In this document: piece by piece, positions 50,919-59,997 of the stretch
How the letters are laid out: each line of letters opens with the position of its first letter
How positions within the stretch are numbered: the stretch's first letter is position 1
Assembly: GCA_963843085.1 (NCBI GenBank)
Contig: CAWJJG010000011.1
Location: 186,001 to 250,000, forward strand
Length of the DNA stretch: 64,000 bases
Reading direction: 5' to 3'
DNA from: DASUPK01 sp963843085
Lineage (GTDB): Bacteria > Actinomycetota > Thermoleophilia > Solirubrobacterales > 70-9
Notes under the pieces: generated by a model
Databases searched by the model: none
The model's input: the letters and a program-made list of their open reading frames with translations, nothing else
Told to the model about the DNA's origin: nothing
Made by a program: the position numbers and the translations under genes

Positions 50919-50954
50919 GCGCGACAGGACCCGCCCGCCGGAAACGGTTGGGTC

Positions 50955-52421
50955 CTAGAGCTGGATGCTCTTGGTCTCGAGGAACTCCTCGAGGCCGAAC
51001 TTGCCGTACTCGCGGCCACTGCCCGACTGCTTGTAGCCGCCGAATGGCGCCAGTGGATTGAACGTGGCGCCGTTGATCTGCACTTGCCCGGTGCGCATCC
51101 GCCGCGCGAACGCCTTGGCGCGCTCAGGATCGGCCGACCAGACTCCTCCATCCAGCCCGTAGATGGTCGAGTTGGCGATCTCCGCCGCCTCGTCCTCGGA
51201 GTCGTAGGGGATGATCGAGAGCACCGGGCCGAAGATCTCCTCTTGGGCGATCGTCATGTCCGGCTTCACGTCCGAGAAGACCGTCGGCCGCACGAAGTAC
51301 CCGGTGTCCAGGCCCTCCGGCGGCTCGACGCCGCCCGTGACGAGCTTGGCGCCCTCCTCCTGGCCCTTCTCGATGAAGCTCCGCACGCGCTCCTGCTGGG
51401 CCTCGGAGACCAGCGGCCCGAGGCGGGTGCCGGCCTCGAACGGGTCGCCGGGCGTCGCCTTCTCGGCTGCCGCCGCCGCAATCTGCTCGGCCTCCTCCAG
51501 CTTCTCCCGGGGCACCAGCATCCGCGTGTGGGCGCTGCAGGTCTGGCCCGAGTTGAGGTAGCAGTTGGACACGCCGTAGCCGACTGCAGCCTGCAGATCG
51601 GCATCGTCGAGGATCACGTTCGCCGACTTCCCGCCGAGCTCCAGCGCGACCCGCTTGATGTTCTGCGACGCGACCTCGGACACCCGGCGGCCGGCCCGAG
51701 TCGAGCCGGTGAAGGAGACCATGTCGACGTCGTCGTGGGCGGCGATCGCCTCGCCCACGACCGGCCCGAAGCCGGTGACCAGGTTGAAGACCCCGGCGGG
51801 CAGGTCGAGCGAGTCGACGATCTCGGCGAGGATGAACGAGGTGAGCGGAGTCACCTCGCTCGGCTTGACCACCACGGAACAGCCCGCGGTCAGCGCCGGG
51901 CCCACCTTGGCGCAGATCTGGTGGAGCGGATAGTTCCAGGGGGTGATGCAGCCGACCACGCCCACCGGCTCGCGCACGATCAGCGAGTTGCCGATCTGCT
52001 CCTCCCAGGCGACCTCTGAGGCGACCTGGGCCATCGAGCCGAAGTCCATCGCCGGCAGGCCGGCCTGAATGGTTCGCGCCAGCGCGAGGGGCATACCAAC
52101 CTCAGCCGAGACCAGGGATGCGATCTCATCAGCGCGCTCGGCCAGCGCCGCGCTGATCGCGGTGCAGGCGTCCAGGCGCTGCTCGACCGGGACCTGGCGC
52201 CAGGCCTCGAACCCGGCGCGCGCCGCGGCCACCGCCCGATCGACGTCCTCGAGCGTGCCCTCGGGGATCCGGCCTATCACCTGCTCGGTGGTCGAGTCGA
52301 TCACCTCGATCGTGTCGCTGCCGGTGGGTTCAACCCACTCCCCGCCGATGTAGAGGCGGTCGCGGACGATCTCTTCTGAAGGGTGCCCCGCCTGGGCGGG
52401 AGCTGCGGTCTCAGTGGCCAC
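50955..52421 (-). CDS. NAD(P)-dependent aldehyde dehydrogenase
   Basis: A 488-residue ALDH. Glu in VALELGGKSANVILDDADL and Cys in NSGQTCSAHTRMLVPREKL are the catalytic pair. Cofactor and structural marks are ITPWNYPLHQICAKVGPALT, VVVKPSEVTPL, FTGSTRAGRRV and EEIFGPVLSIIPYD. GTG 52421 follows AGGAGGAAT, and the adjacent sequence upstream reads as antisense of the alcohol oxidase gene. It lies 28 bp behind the GMC-type oxidoreductase gene, so both probably act in sequence on an alcohol. Substrate unknown. Confidence 0.94.
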   Translation of the reverse strand: MATETAAPAQAGHPSEEIVRDRLYIGGEWVEPTGSDTIEVIDSTTEQVIGRIPEGTLEDVDRAVAAARAGFEAWRQVPVEQRLDACTAISAALAERADEIASLVSAEVGMPLALARTIQAGLPAMDFGSMAQVASEVAWEEQIGNSLIVREPVGVVGCITPWNYPLHQICAKVGPALTAGCSVVVKPSEVTPLTSFILAEIVDSLDLPAGVFNLVTGFGPVVGEAIAAHDDVDMVSFTGSTRAGRRVSEVASQNIKRVALELGGKSANVILDDADLQAAVGYGVSNCYLNSGQTCSAHTRMLVPREKLEEAEQIAAAAAEKATPGDPFEAGTRLGPLVSEAQQERVRSFIEKGQEEGAKLVTGGVEPPEGLDTGYFVRPTVFSDVKPDMTIAQEEIFGPVLSIIPYDSEDEAAEIANSTIYGLDGGVWSADPERAKAFARRMRTGQVQINGATFNPLAPFGGYKQSGSGREYGKFGLEEFLETKSIQL

Positions 52422-52449
52422 GGTCGATTCCTCCTGGGTCGAAGTTCTC

Positions 52450-54471
52450 TTAAGCGGGTTGTGCTTCGGCGGACTCCGCGGGCGCAGCCTGTGCGCCGGC
52501 ATCCTCGGCGATCGCCTCGGCGGTCCGGTGGGAGAGCGCCATGATCGACACCATCGGATTGGTTCCTGACGAGCTCGGGAAGGCGCTGCCGTCCCCGATC
52601 CAGACGCCCTTGGTGTCGTGCAGCTCACCCCATGGCCCCGCAACCGAGGACTGGGGATCTTCGCCCATCCGGCAGCTCCCCATCTGGTGAGCGCTGAAGA
52701 GCTTGTAGCCGCCGGCGCGGAACGGGATTCGCTTGACGGCGGCGATGAACGCCTCCAGGTCGTCGCCTCGGCGCCAGGTCGGCGCCCCCTCGGCGAGCGG
52801 GCCGATCTGATGCGCTCCTGCGGCCTCGTGCAGGCGGATCTGAACCTCGATTCCCTTCTTGAGGTTCTCCAGGTCGAGCGGATCGGTGACCGAGTAGAGC
52901 GGCATCGCCTCACCGTTGGCGTCGACCATCACCTGACCGGCCCCTCGGTCGCGGGTCAGCGAGATGAAGTTGGCCGTGAAGCGGAACTCCTCCATGCGCT
53001 GCTTGTGATCGGTGGCGGAGATCCACGGCGTCGCCGAGCCGATCAGCCCGGGCGCGTACTGCGCCGTCTCGATCAGGAAGCCAAAGCCCTCGCCGGTGTC
53101 CGCGAACTCGTTGCAGAGCCCGGCCTGCGGCGCGCCCCACCATGCCTCCTGGTCGGTGCCATAGGCGCCACCGACGACGCTCGACGGATGCAGCCTCAGG
53201 TTGTGCCCGACCGCCGGGCCGCCGATCTCCGATCGCAGCAGCAGCGCCGGTGATTCGAGCGAGCCGCAGGCCACGACCACCCGCGGCGCCTTCACCGTCA
53301 CCTGGGCGCTGCGCCCGTCCGGCGTCTGCCAGACCGCCTCGACTCCGGTGGCTCGGCCGCCCTCGGTGAGGATTCTCGTGGCCCGTGTGAAGGTGAGGAA
53401 GCGCGCCCCGTGCCCCTGCGCGTCGGCGAGCCAGGTCCGGTCGGCGCTCTGCTTGCTCCCGGACTGGTCGCCGAATCCGAGATAGGCCGCCGTCTCGGGC
53501 GAATAGGTCTTCTCGTCCGTGTTGCGCACGATCGTCTCGAAGCTCCAGCCGAGCGCCTCGGTCCCCTCCCGCAGCCGCTGCTGAGTCCCGTTCAAGTCGC
53601 TGCAGCGGTCGTTGGCGCTGATGCGCTCCAGGACCGTGTCGAGATGGCGGTCATACGCAGACTCGCCGACATCGCCGAGCCCGTGCTCGGCCCACTCCTC
53701 GCGGACCGAGGGGCGCGTGCGCAGGCAGTTGGTCCAGTTGATGGTGGTGCCGCCTCCGAGCGTGGTGCCGGCGACGAGGCTGACGTTGCCGTCCGCGGTC
53801 GGGTTGGGCCCGCCCCGCCAGAACATCTGCTGGTAGGCCGGCAGCTCGAGCTGGGTGAAGTCGGATTCGTTGTAGTAGCCGGCGGCCTCGAGCACGACGA
53901 CGTCCAGGCCACGTGCGGCGAGCACTGCCGCGACGACCGCTCCCCCCGAGCCGGATCCGACGATGCAGACGTCGGCCTCGATCGCCTCCTCGGCGCCCTG
54001 CGGCTCATGGATCCGCAGCGGCTTCTCGACCTGAGGCGGCGGCGAGCTTGGCCCGGGGTACCGGAAGGCCTTCCAGTTCGGGTTCTGACCCGTCTGCGGG
54101 TCTGGTGCGCCGTAGTGGAGGAAGAGCGTCATCCCGATCAGCGCTGCGACGCCGGCGGCGGCGCGCGGGTCGGCGAGGGCGGTGTTGCGAAGGATCTGCT
54201 CCCTCGACTCCTGCGACGGCGCCCGGGTGATTCCCTGGCCGCCCAGAGCCTCGAGCAGCATCAGGAGCCCACCCCGGAGCTCGGGATCGGGGATCTCGGA
54301 GATCAGCTGGGCGGCGCCGGCATCGACCCCGATGTCGCTCGCCTTACGGCCCCAGAGGCCCTCCGGGTCGCGATCGCGCGGCAGCGAGGGAACGACGGTG
54401 TCGCAGACCGCGGTCAGGATCGCCTGCTGCGCATCGCTCAGCACCGTTCCCGCTTCCTCTCCGGAACCCAT
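52450..54471 (-). CDS. GMC-type FAD alcohol oxidoreductase with N-terminal helical domain
   Basis: A 673-residue flavoprotein. Residues 1-140 are helical (LSDAQQAILTAVCDTVVPSL, a gluconate-dehydrogenase-subunit-3-like region). The FAD domain starts ADVCIVGSGSGGAVVAAVLA; TTLGGGTTINWTNCLRTRPS and VVVACGSLESPALLLRSEIG follow. The C-terminal active-site region has LFSAHQMGSCRMGEDP and VSIMALSHRTAEAIAED. The fold suits long-chain alcohol oxidases or dehydrogenases. Coupling with the aldehyde dehydrogenase gene (28 bp gap) supports alcohol-to-acid oxidation. No signal peptide or Tat motif seen. TAGAGT lies 9 nt before the ATG. Confidence 0.88.
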   Translation of the reverse strand: MGSGEEAGTVLSDAQQAILTAVCDTVVPSLPRDRDPEGLWGRKASDIGVDAGAAQLISEIPDPELRGGLLMLLEALGGQGITRAPSQESREQILRNTALADPRAAAGVAALIGMTLFLHYGAPDPQTGQNPNWKAFRYPGPSSPPPQVEKPLRIHEPQGAEEAIEADVCIVGSGSGGAVVAAVLAARGLDVVVLEAAGYYNESDFTQLELPAYQQMFWRGGPNPTADGNVSLVAGTTLGGGTTINWTNCLRTRPSVREEWAEHGLGDVGESAYDRHLDTVLERISANDRCSDLNGTQQRLREGTEALGWSFETIVRNTDEKTYSPETAAYLGFGDQSGSKQSADRTWLADAQGHGARFLTFTRATRILTEGGRATGVEAVWQTPDGRSAQVTVKAPRVVVACGSLESPALLLRSEIGGPAVGHNLRLHPSSVVGGAYGTDQEAWWGAPQAGLCNEFADTGEGFGFLIETAQYAPGLIGSATPWISATDHKQRMEEFRFTANFISLTRDRGAGQVMVDANGEAMPLYSVTDPLDLENLKKGIEVQIRLHEAAGAHQIGPLAEGAPTWRRGDDLEAFIAAVKRIPFRAGGYKLFSAHQMGSCRMGEDPQSSVAGPWGELHDTKGVWIGDGSAFPSSSGTNPMVSIMALSHRTAEAIAEDAGAQAAPAESAEAQPA

Positions 54472-54545
54472 CGCTCAGGGACTCTAGTACGTCGGACTGG
54501 CTGGCTGGCCAGTCGCGGCCGGTCTCCAACCGATCGGGATGGCGA

Positions 54546-55373
54546 TCAGACTGCTGCCGTCGGCTGCCCGTTCGCGGCCCGGCCCACCACAACGGTTGGC
54601 GGCGTGGCGGTTGGAAGGTGGTGCGCCAGGAAGTTCATCGCCATCTTCAGTCGCGCGGGCTGGAAGCGGGGGTCCAGATGCGTCCCAGGGACCGTCGCCC
54701 CCGTCACCTTCTTCGCCTTCTTCGCCCACGGTGCGGCAGGCGCCGAGATAGCGTCGTCAGCCGCGATCTCGGCGAAGATCGGGGACGTGGCCCGATGCTG
54801 GTCGGGCGAGTACAGCAGCGCCGTCTCGGGCGTCAAGCTCAGCAGCGCCAACAATGAGGCCGGTTCCAGGTCGATCCCCGCAAGCCACGAGGGGATGTCA
54901 ACGACCGGAGATTGGACTGCCGCAGCGTCCACCAAGCCCTTCTGCGCCAGCAGGATCGCCAACGTGCCGCCCGCGGACTCCCCATAGGCGATAACGCTCC
55001 GCCTGCCCTTTCCGGCCTGCTTGGCGGCTGACATGGAAGCCCGCACAGCTGCCGGGACGTTCCCCGAGCGGGTAGTCGACGTACCTCGGCACGAAGCCTC
55101 TGGCTTTGGCCGCTGCTGCGGCTGCCGGCATCCCGTTGCCGGCGAATGCGAACCACCGGGGTGGAGCAGCAGCGCAATCGGCGACTTTCCTTCGCCCGCG
55201 CCGTTGACGCCAGAGGTCCCGGTCAAGCCGGCGTCGCCTTGGTTCACGCCGGTCGCGGCGATCGCCGAAGAGCCGAGGGCGACGAACAGGGCGGCCAAAG
55301 CGATGAAGATTGAAGGGAACGGCCATCGGCCTCCCTGAGTGCTTCCAGGGCCTCTGGCTGCATGACTGAGCAT
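54546..55373 (-). pseudogene. Exported alpha/beta hydrolase with two compensating frameshifts
   Basis: The frame has 275 codons. It starts with a signal peptide (SIFIALAALFVALGSSAIAA), then SPIALLLHPGG and a stretch of about 28 odd residues (SHSPATGCRQPQQRPKPEAS), then GNVPAAVRASMSAAKQAGKG, YGESAGGTLAILLAQKG (nucleophile GESAG), and the tail VTGATVPGTHLDPRFQPARL with the catalytic His. In another frame the same bases encode FAFAGNGMPAAAAAAKARGF and VPRYVDYPLG, which fits the hydrolase fold. Thus a base is missing near 55151-55158 and one added in the C4/G4 run at 55062-55065. The 195 bp upstream of this gene hold nothing I can name. Confidence 0.6.
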
Positions 55374-55568
55374 GCGGTGCTCCCTCGGATAGAGCCTGCG
55401 CGGCCCAAGAAACCGGCCTCGCTCGGCGACTGCTTCCCCTGGTGACCCATCGACCGCGGCCCATCAGGCGTGAGGGAATGGACCCCAGCGGACGCTAGGC
55501 GGCACCGGCGAGGGCGGGCGAGCCTCCGCCCCGCGGACGACGAGCGTGATCCCCGCCCCGCTGCGGCC

Positions 55569-56657
55569 TTAGGTCAGAACGAAGTAGTCACGGTGCACGG
55601 CCTCCTCGGAGGCGTGCGGGAGCAGCTCGCGGATCTCATCGGTCCGCATGCCCTTGATGCTCCGGAGCTCGCCGGCGGAGTAGTTGACGATCCCCTTGCC
55701 GATGGTCCGCCCGTCGGTGGCCACGTCGACCGCGTCGCCGGCGTCGAAATCCCCGTCCACCTCGGTGATGCCGACCGGGAGCAGGCTGCTCCCCTTCTCG
55801 CGGAGCACCCGGGCCGCTCCGTCATCGACCCGAAGCGTTCCGTGGCTCGGCTTCGCGTAGCGGAGCCAGAGCTTGAAGCTCGAGGTCCGCTCGGGATGGG
55901 GGCTGAAGCTCGTGCCCGCCGCATCGCCGCCGGCTGCCGCAACAAGCGTGCCCTCGGCCGTGCCGTTGCAGATCACGGCGCCGATGCCAGAGGCCCCGGC
56001 CATCCCGGCCGCGGCAACCTTGCTGCGCATCCCGCCGAGCCCGAACGGCGAGGTGTGCTCGCCGATCTCGTATTCGGCCAGCTGACGCTCGTCCGTGACC
56101 TCCGAGACGAGCTCTGCGTCATCGTGGCGCCGCGGGTCCTTCGTGTAGAGACCGGTCTGGTCGGTGAGCAGGACGAGGAGCCGCGCCTCGAGCATGATCG
56201 CCATCTGCGCGGCCAGGAAATCGTTGTCGCCGAAGGTGATCTCGTCGGTCGCGGTGGTGTCGTTCTCGTTCACCACCGGGACCACCCGCCAGGCGATCAG
56301 GCGGCGCAGTGTCTGACGGGCGTTCAGATAGTGGGTTCGCAGCTGGAGGTCGGAGGCGGTCAGCAGGACCTGGGCGGCGCGAACGTCTCCCTCCGCGAGC
56401 CGCTCCTCGTAGGCCCTGAAGAGACTCCCCTGCCCAACCGCCGAGGCCGCCTGGAGCTCGTCGATCGCGGACGGACGGGCCGGAAGCTCCATCACCCGCA
56501 TGCCGCGCGCGATCGCGCCCGAGGTGACCATGACGACGTCCTCGCCACCGGCGTGCAGCTCCGCGACCTGCGCGCAGACGCGGTCGAGCACGTCGCTGCG
56601 AAGCGCACCATCCTCTCCGGCGACGATCGACGATCCGAGTTTTGCGACCACGGTCAT
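55569..56657 (-). CDS. proB: Glutamate 5-kinase
   Basis: A 362-residue amino acid kinase, first step of proline synthesis. N-terminal MTVVAKLGSSIVAGEDGALR, VMVTSGAIARGMRVM, VPVVNENDTTATDEITFGDN and LLTDQTGLYTKDPR lead to PFGLGGMRSKVAAAGMA; the C-terminal PUA domain (about 270-355) contains RVDDGAARVLREKGSSLLPV and GIVNYSAGELRSI. Feedback inhibition by proline is known for the family. It follows obgE by 7 bp, and proA is 7 kb away in another operon. Confidence 0.97.
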   Translation of the reverse strand: MTVVAKLGSSIVAGEDGALRSDVLDRVCAQVAELHAGGEDVVMVTSGAIARGMRVMELPARPSAIDELQAASAVGQGSLFRAYEERLAEGDVRAAQVLLTASDLQLRTHYLNARQTLRRLIAWRVVPVVNENDTTATDEITFGDNDFLAAQMAIMLEARLLVLLTDQTGLYTKDPRRHDDAELVSEVTDERQLAEYEIGEHTSPFGLGGMRSKVAAAGMAGASGIGAVICNGTAEGTLVAAAGGDAAGTSFSPHPERTSSFKLWLRYAKPSHGTLRVDDGAARVLREKGSSLLPVGITEVDGDFDAGDAVDVATDGRTIGKGIVNYSAGELRSIKGMRTDEIRELLPHASEEAVHRDYFVLT

Positions 56658-56664
56658 GGCGCAA

Positions 56665-57951
56665 TCATCCCGGGTCCAGTTCGAACTCGAGGTCGCCGAC
56701 GACCACCTCGTCGCCGGGCTCGAAGCCTGCGCGCTCCAGCGCCGCGATCACGCCGATCTCGCGCAGCCTGTTCTCGAGGTAGTCGAGCGCCTCCGGATTC
56801 TCGAGGTCGTGCCGTGCGATCAGCAGCTCGATGCCGCGGCCGACGATGCGAAAGCGCCCATCGCCTTCGGCCGCCACGTCGAAGCCCTCCTCCTCGCCGG
56901 GCCGGTAGACGCGGTGCTCGACCTCGAACTCGCCGTCACCCGCCGTGACGACCTCCGCGCTCTCCGGAAGCGCCGCGAAGATCGCCTGGACGAGCTCGTC
57001 CAGCCCAGCCCCCGTCGCCGACGAGATCCCGATCACCCCGGCCGCTCGCGATCCGTGCCGCGCACGCGACTCCTCGACCAGGCGGCCGGCCTCGTCGTCC
57101 GGAACGAGGTCGACCTTCGACAACGCGATGATCTCCGGCAGGCCGTCGAGCCCGGCGCCGTAGCCGGCGAGCTCGCCGCGCACCGCGTCGTAATTCGCCT
57201 CGGGATCCCCCTCGGAGGGCTCCACCTCCACCAGGTGGACGAGCAGCCGGCAGCGCTCCAGGTGCGCGAGGAACTCGTGACCGAGGCCCGCGCCCTCCGC
57301 CGCTCCCTCGATCAGGCCGGGGATGTCGGCCAGCACCAGCTGATGGCCCTCGAGCTCGATGGTGCCCAGGTTGGGCTCGACGGTCGTGAACGGATAGCCG
57401 GCGACCTTCGGATCGGCCCTGGTCAGCCTGGCGAGGAGTGAGGACTTGCCTGCGTTCGGCAGCCCGACCAGGCCGACGTCCGCGAGCAGCTTCAGGCGCA
57501 GCTCGATCTCACCGGCCTCCCCCTCGAGTCCGCGCTCCGCGAAGCGCGGCGCCTGACGCGTCGAGGTGGCGAAGCGCTTGTTGCCATGGCCTCCCGAGCC
57601 GCCCCGTGCGACCACCATCCGCTGGCCGTCCGTGAGCAGCTCGCTCTCCGAGCAATCGAGCCCGTGGACGACCGTGCCGGGCGGGACCGCGATCACCCGG
57701 TCCTCCCCGCGCTCGCCGTGTCGGCGGGCTCCCTTGCCGTGATCCCCGCGCCCCGCGCGGAAATGACGGCTGCGTCCGAGCGAGGAGAGATCCCGGCGCT
57801 GCGCGTCGCAGACGAGCACGACGTCGCCGCCGCGCCCACCGTCGCCGCCGTCCGGCCCGCCGCGCGGCACGTGCGCCTCTCGGCGAAAGCTGACCACGCC
57901 ATTGCCGCCGCGGCCGCCCTCCACGTGGATCTTGGCTCGATCGAAAAGCAC
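56665..57951 (-). CDS. obgE: GTPase ObgE/CgtA
   Basis: A 428-residue GTPase for large-subunit assembly and stress control. The glycine-rich Obg domain (1-160) has GGRGGNGVVSFRREAHVPRG and GGPDGGDGGRGGDVVLV; the G domain has VGLPNAGKSSLLARLTRADP, IPGLIEGAAEG, LSKVDLV and SSATGAGLDELVQAI; a C-terminal OCT-type domain (about 345-428) completes it. GTG 57951 lies 6 nt after TACCTT. proB follows 7 bp later; rpmA and rplU, the usual neighbours, are nearby in the same direction. Confidence 0.97.
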   Translation of the reverse strand: MLFDRAKIHVEGGRGGNGVVSFRREAHVPRGGPDGGDGGRGGDVVLVCDAQRRDLSSLGRSRHFRAGRGDHGKGARRHGERGEDRVIAVPPGTVVHGLDCSESELLTDGQRMVVARGGSGGHGNKRFATSTRQAPRFAERGLEGEAGEIELRLKLLADVGLVGLPNAGKSSLLARLTRADPKVAGYPFTTVEPNLGTIELEGHQLVLADIPGLIEGAAEGAGLGHEFLAHLERCRLLVHLVEVEPSEGDPEANYDAVRGELAGYGAGLDGLPEIIALSKVDLVPDDEAGRLVEESRARHGSRAAGVIGISSATGAGLDELVQAIFAALPESAEVVTAGDGEFEVEHRVYRPGEEEGFDVAAEGDGRFRIVGRGIELLIARHDLENPEALDYLENRLREIGVIAALERAGFEPGDEVVVGDLEFELDPG

Positions 57952-57957
57952 GGCGCG

Positions 57958-57963
57958 AAGGTA
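57958..57963 (-). promoter_or_regulatory. Leaderless -10 box of obgE (TACCTT)
   Basis: TACCTT ends 6 nt before the obgE GTG at 57951. Confidence 0.5.
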
Positions 57964-57987
57964 GCCGGATGTGCTTGCGGCGGAGCT

Positions 57988-59952
57988 CTAGCCGGTCTCG
58001 GTCGCGGGCCGGGGCCGCGAGAACCAGTGCCGCCGGGTGAGCCCCGCGGCCTGCTCCGACTCCTCACGCGAACAGAGGTCCAGGTAGAGCAGCGTCCGCC
58101 CCAGCGCGACGTACGGGAACACCAGCGCGTAGGTGATCGACCCGATCAGGTTGACGAGCACGGCCGAGAGGTTGGCGAAGATCAGGAAGAAGCCGAGCAC
58201 CGGGCCGATGACTACCCCGATCAGCGCGAGGATCGCGGTGATCACGAGCGTGCGCAACCAGTGGCCGCGGACCTTCGCGTGGCTCCCGCGCAGCGACTCC
58301 CGGATCGAGCGATCCTCGAACAGGATCTCCTGCTGGACGAACTGCCAGGCGAGGTAGAAGTAGGCGGCGAAGGGGATCCCGATGACGGTGAGGACCATGA
58401 GGGCGAGGAAGAGCCAGACCAGCAGCTGGGCGCCGACGACGCGCCAGAGCTTCCCCCAGATCTCCCGGTAGCCCTCAAGGGCCCCGACCTCCTTTCCCTG
58501 CTCGCGCTGGTGGACGAAGGCGACGACCGCTCCGGAGACGAGCGCGGAGCCGATCGGGTAGGCCAATCCCCCGAACGAGCCGTTGAACTCGAGCGTCAGC
58601 CCGAACGGATGGATCCGGACGTCGCCGCTTCCGGCCAGCTGCGTGAAGACGTACTGGGCCCCCTGAATGGCCGCCAGGATCACGAAGCCCGACAGCGCGA
58701 TCGCGAGCATGGTGCGCCAGTGCCGGCCGTAAAGCTGGCGGGCGCCGCGCAGGAGTTGGCCGACGGCCCACTGGTGCCGCAGAGTGGAGATGTCCACCGG
58801 GCGCCAGCGGGTGAACAGGGGCGGCACCAGGATCAGCAGGAGCAGGGCGATCCCCAGCCCGATCGCGCCGAGCGTGTTCTTCGCCTCGAGGTTGATGAAC
58901 TCGGACACGCCCTCGATCGCGCCGCAGAACGCGGTGCTGGCGGCGGGCCCGAGCACCGCCCCACCCGGCAGGCGCGGGCTGTCCTGGCGGATGCCGTCCA
59001 TCCAGGTGAAGGGGCGGAGCCACTGCTTCTTGGTGGTCGGCCCCTGCGGCCCGTTGTTGAAGCCCTTCTCCCGCTGCCCCCAGTGGCCGAGGAAGGTCAG
59101 CCACTGGAACTCGCCGCCCGGCGCCGCCGCGGTCGGGATGACCACCGGCCGGGGATCGAATCGGACGTTCGGGTCCTGCGTGTCGTCACAACCGACGCCC
59201 GAGCCGTGCGAGCCGTTCTGGATGTAGATCGCGTTGTCGTAGAAGGTCGCGTGAGAGCCGGCCGCCGGATAGACGACCGGATGCGTGCCGTCCTTCTGCA
59301 CCTTGCTGTCGTCCCAGTTCGCGCGCTCCCCTCCGGCGTGCTGGAAGAGCGCAATCTGTGACGGGCCATGCTGCAGGGCCTCTGCGGGCGTGTCCGCGTC
59401 GAACGAGATCTGCATCCCCTCCCAGTCGCCCTCGTGCACATCGTTGAACTGGTTGAAGTAGTAGAAGAACCAGTACTGCACGACCAGCCCCGAGTAACCG
59501 GGCTCCGTGGCGATGTGGGCGTAGGTGATCGCCGGCGCCCTGCCCTGTGCCCGCAGTGCGTTGAAGTCGCTTGCGTAGCTCCCTGCCTTCGGGCACCTGA
59601 CGTCGAGTGGATCTCCCGGCAGGTCGAGGTAATAGTCGTCGCCGAGCCCGGCCACGTCACGCGCCGTCGGGGCCTTCTTGACGGGGACGTCCCTGCCGCC
59701 CACGTAGTGGACGAGCTTCACGGCGGGGTTGCCGAGCACGGTGTCAACCGTGGTCGGCGGACCGTACTGCTCCTCGCGCGTGTTGCAGTTCTCCTTGTCC
59801 GTCTGCTCGCGAAGCATCAGGTGCGGCGAGTAGGCCGCCACGAGCGCCTGCTGACCGGGGGATGTGTCGGCGACGGCGCTTGCCGTGAGGATGAGCGGGG
59901 CGGACGCGGTGAGCACGAAGCACGCGGCCGACCATCGGAGTCGGCGAATCAC
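57988..59952 (-). CDS. Vps62-like exported domain fused to a membrane domain
   Basis: A 654-residue protein with two parts. After a signal peptide (SAACFVLTASAPLILTASAV) about 330 residues resemble the fungal Vps62 family: YSGLVVQYWFFYYFNQFNDV, HEGDWEGMQISFDADTPAEA and VYPAAGSHATFYDNAIYI. Membrane segments begin at about residue 360 (LGIALLLLILVPPLF), and the second half has about six more segments (YGRHWRTMLAIALSGFVILA, LLVWLFLALMVLTVIGIPFA, LALIGVVIGPVLGFFLIFAN). This membrane half resembles bacterial proteins with paired DUF-type helices that sort or arrange other membrane proteins. GTG 59952 follows TAGGTT by 6 nt. Function unknown. Confidence 0.75.
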   Translation of the reverse strand: MIRRLRWSAACFVLTASAPLILTASAVADTSPGQQALVAAYSPHLMLREQTDKENCNTREEQYGPPTTVDTVLGNPAVKLVHYVGGRDVPVKKAPTARDVAGLGDDYYLDLPGDPLDVRCPKAGSYASDFNALRAQGRAPAITYAHIATEPGYSGLVVQYWFFYYFNQFNDVHEGDWEGMQISFDADTPAEALQHGPSQIALFQHAGGERANWDDSKVQKDGTHPVVYPAAGSHATFYDNAIYIQNGSHGSGVGCDDTQDPNVRFDPRPVVIPTAAAPGGEFQWLTFLGHWGQREKGFNNGPQGPTTKKQWLRPFTWMDGIRQDSPRLPGGAVLGPAASTAFCGAIEGVSEFINLEAKNTLGAIGLGIALLLLILVPPLFTRWRPVDISTLRHQWAVGQLLRGARQLYGRHWRTMLAIALSGFVILAAIQGAQYVFTQLAGSGDVRIHPFGLTLEFNGSFGGLAYPIGSALVSGAVVAFVHQREQGKEVGALEGYREIWGKLWRVVGAQLLVWLFLALMVLTVIGIPFAAYFYLAWQFVQQEILFEDRSIRESLRGSHAKVRGHWLRTLVITAILALIGVVIGPVLGFFLIFANLSAVLVNLIGSITYALVFPYVALGRTLLYLDLCSREESEQAAGLTRRHWFSRPRPATETG

Positions 59953-59958
59953 GGCGCC

Positions 59959-59964
59959 AACCTA
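59959..59964 (-). promoter_or_regulatory. Leaderless -10 box of the Vps62-like gene (TAGGTT)
   Basis: TAGGTT ends 6 nt before GTG 59952. Confidence 0.5.
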
Positions 59965-59997
59965 ACGCGCCCTTCGGCCGATTGCCAGGGTGCCGGC

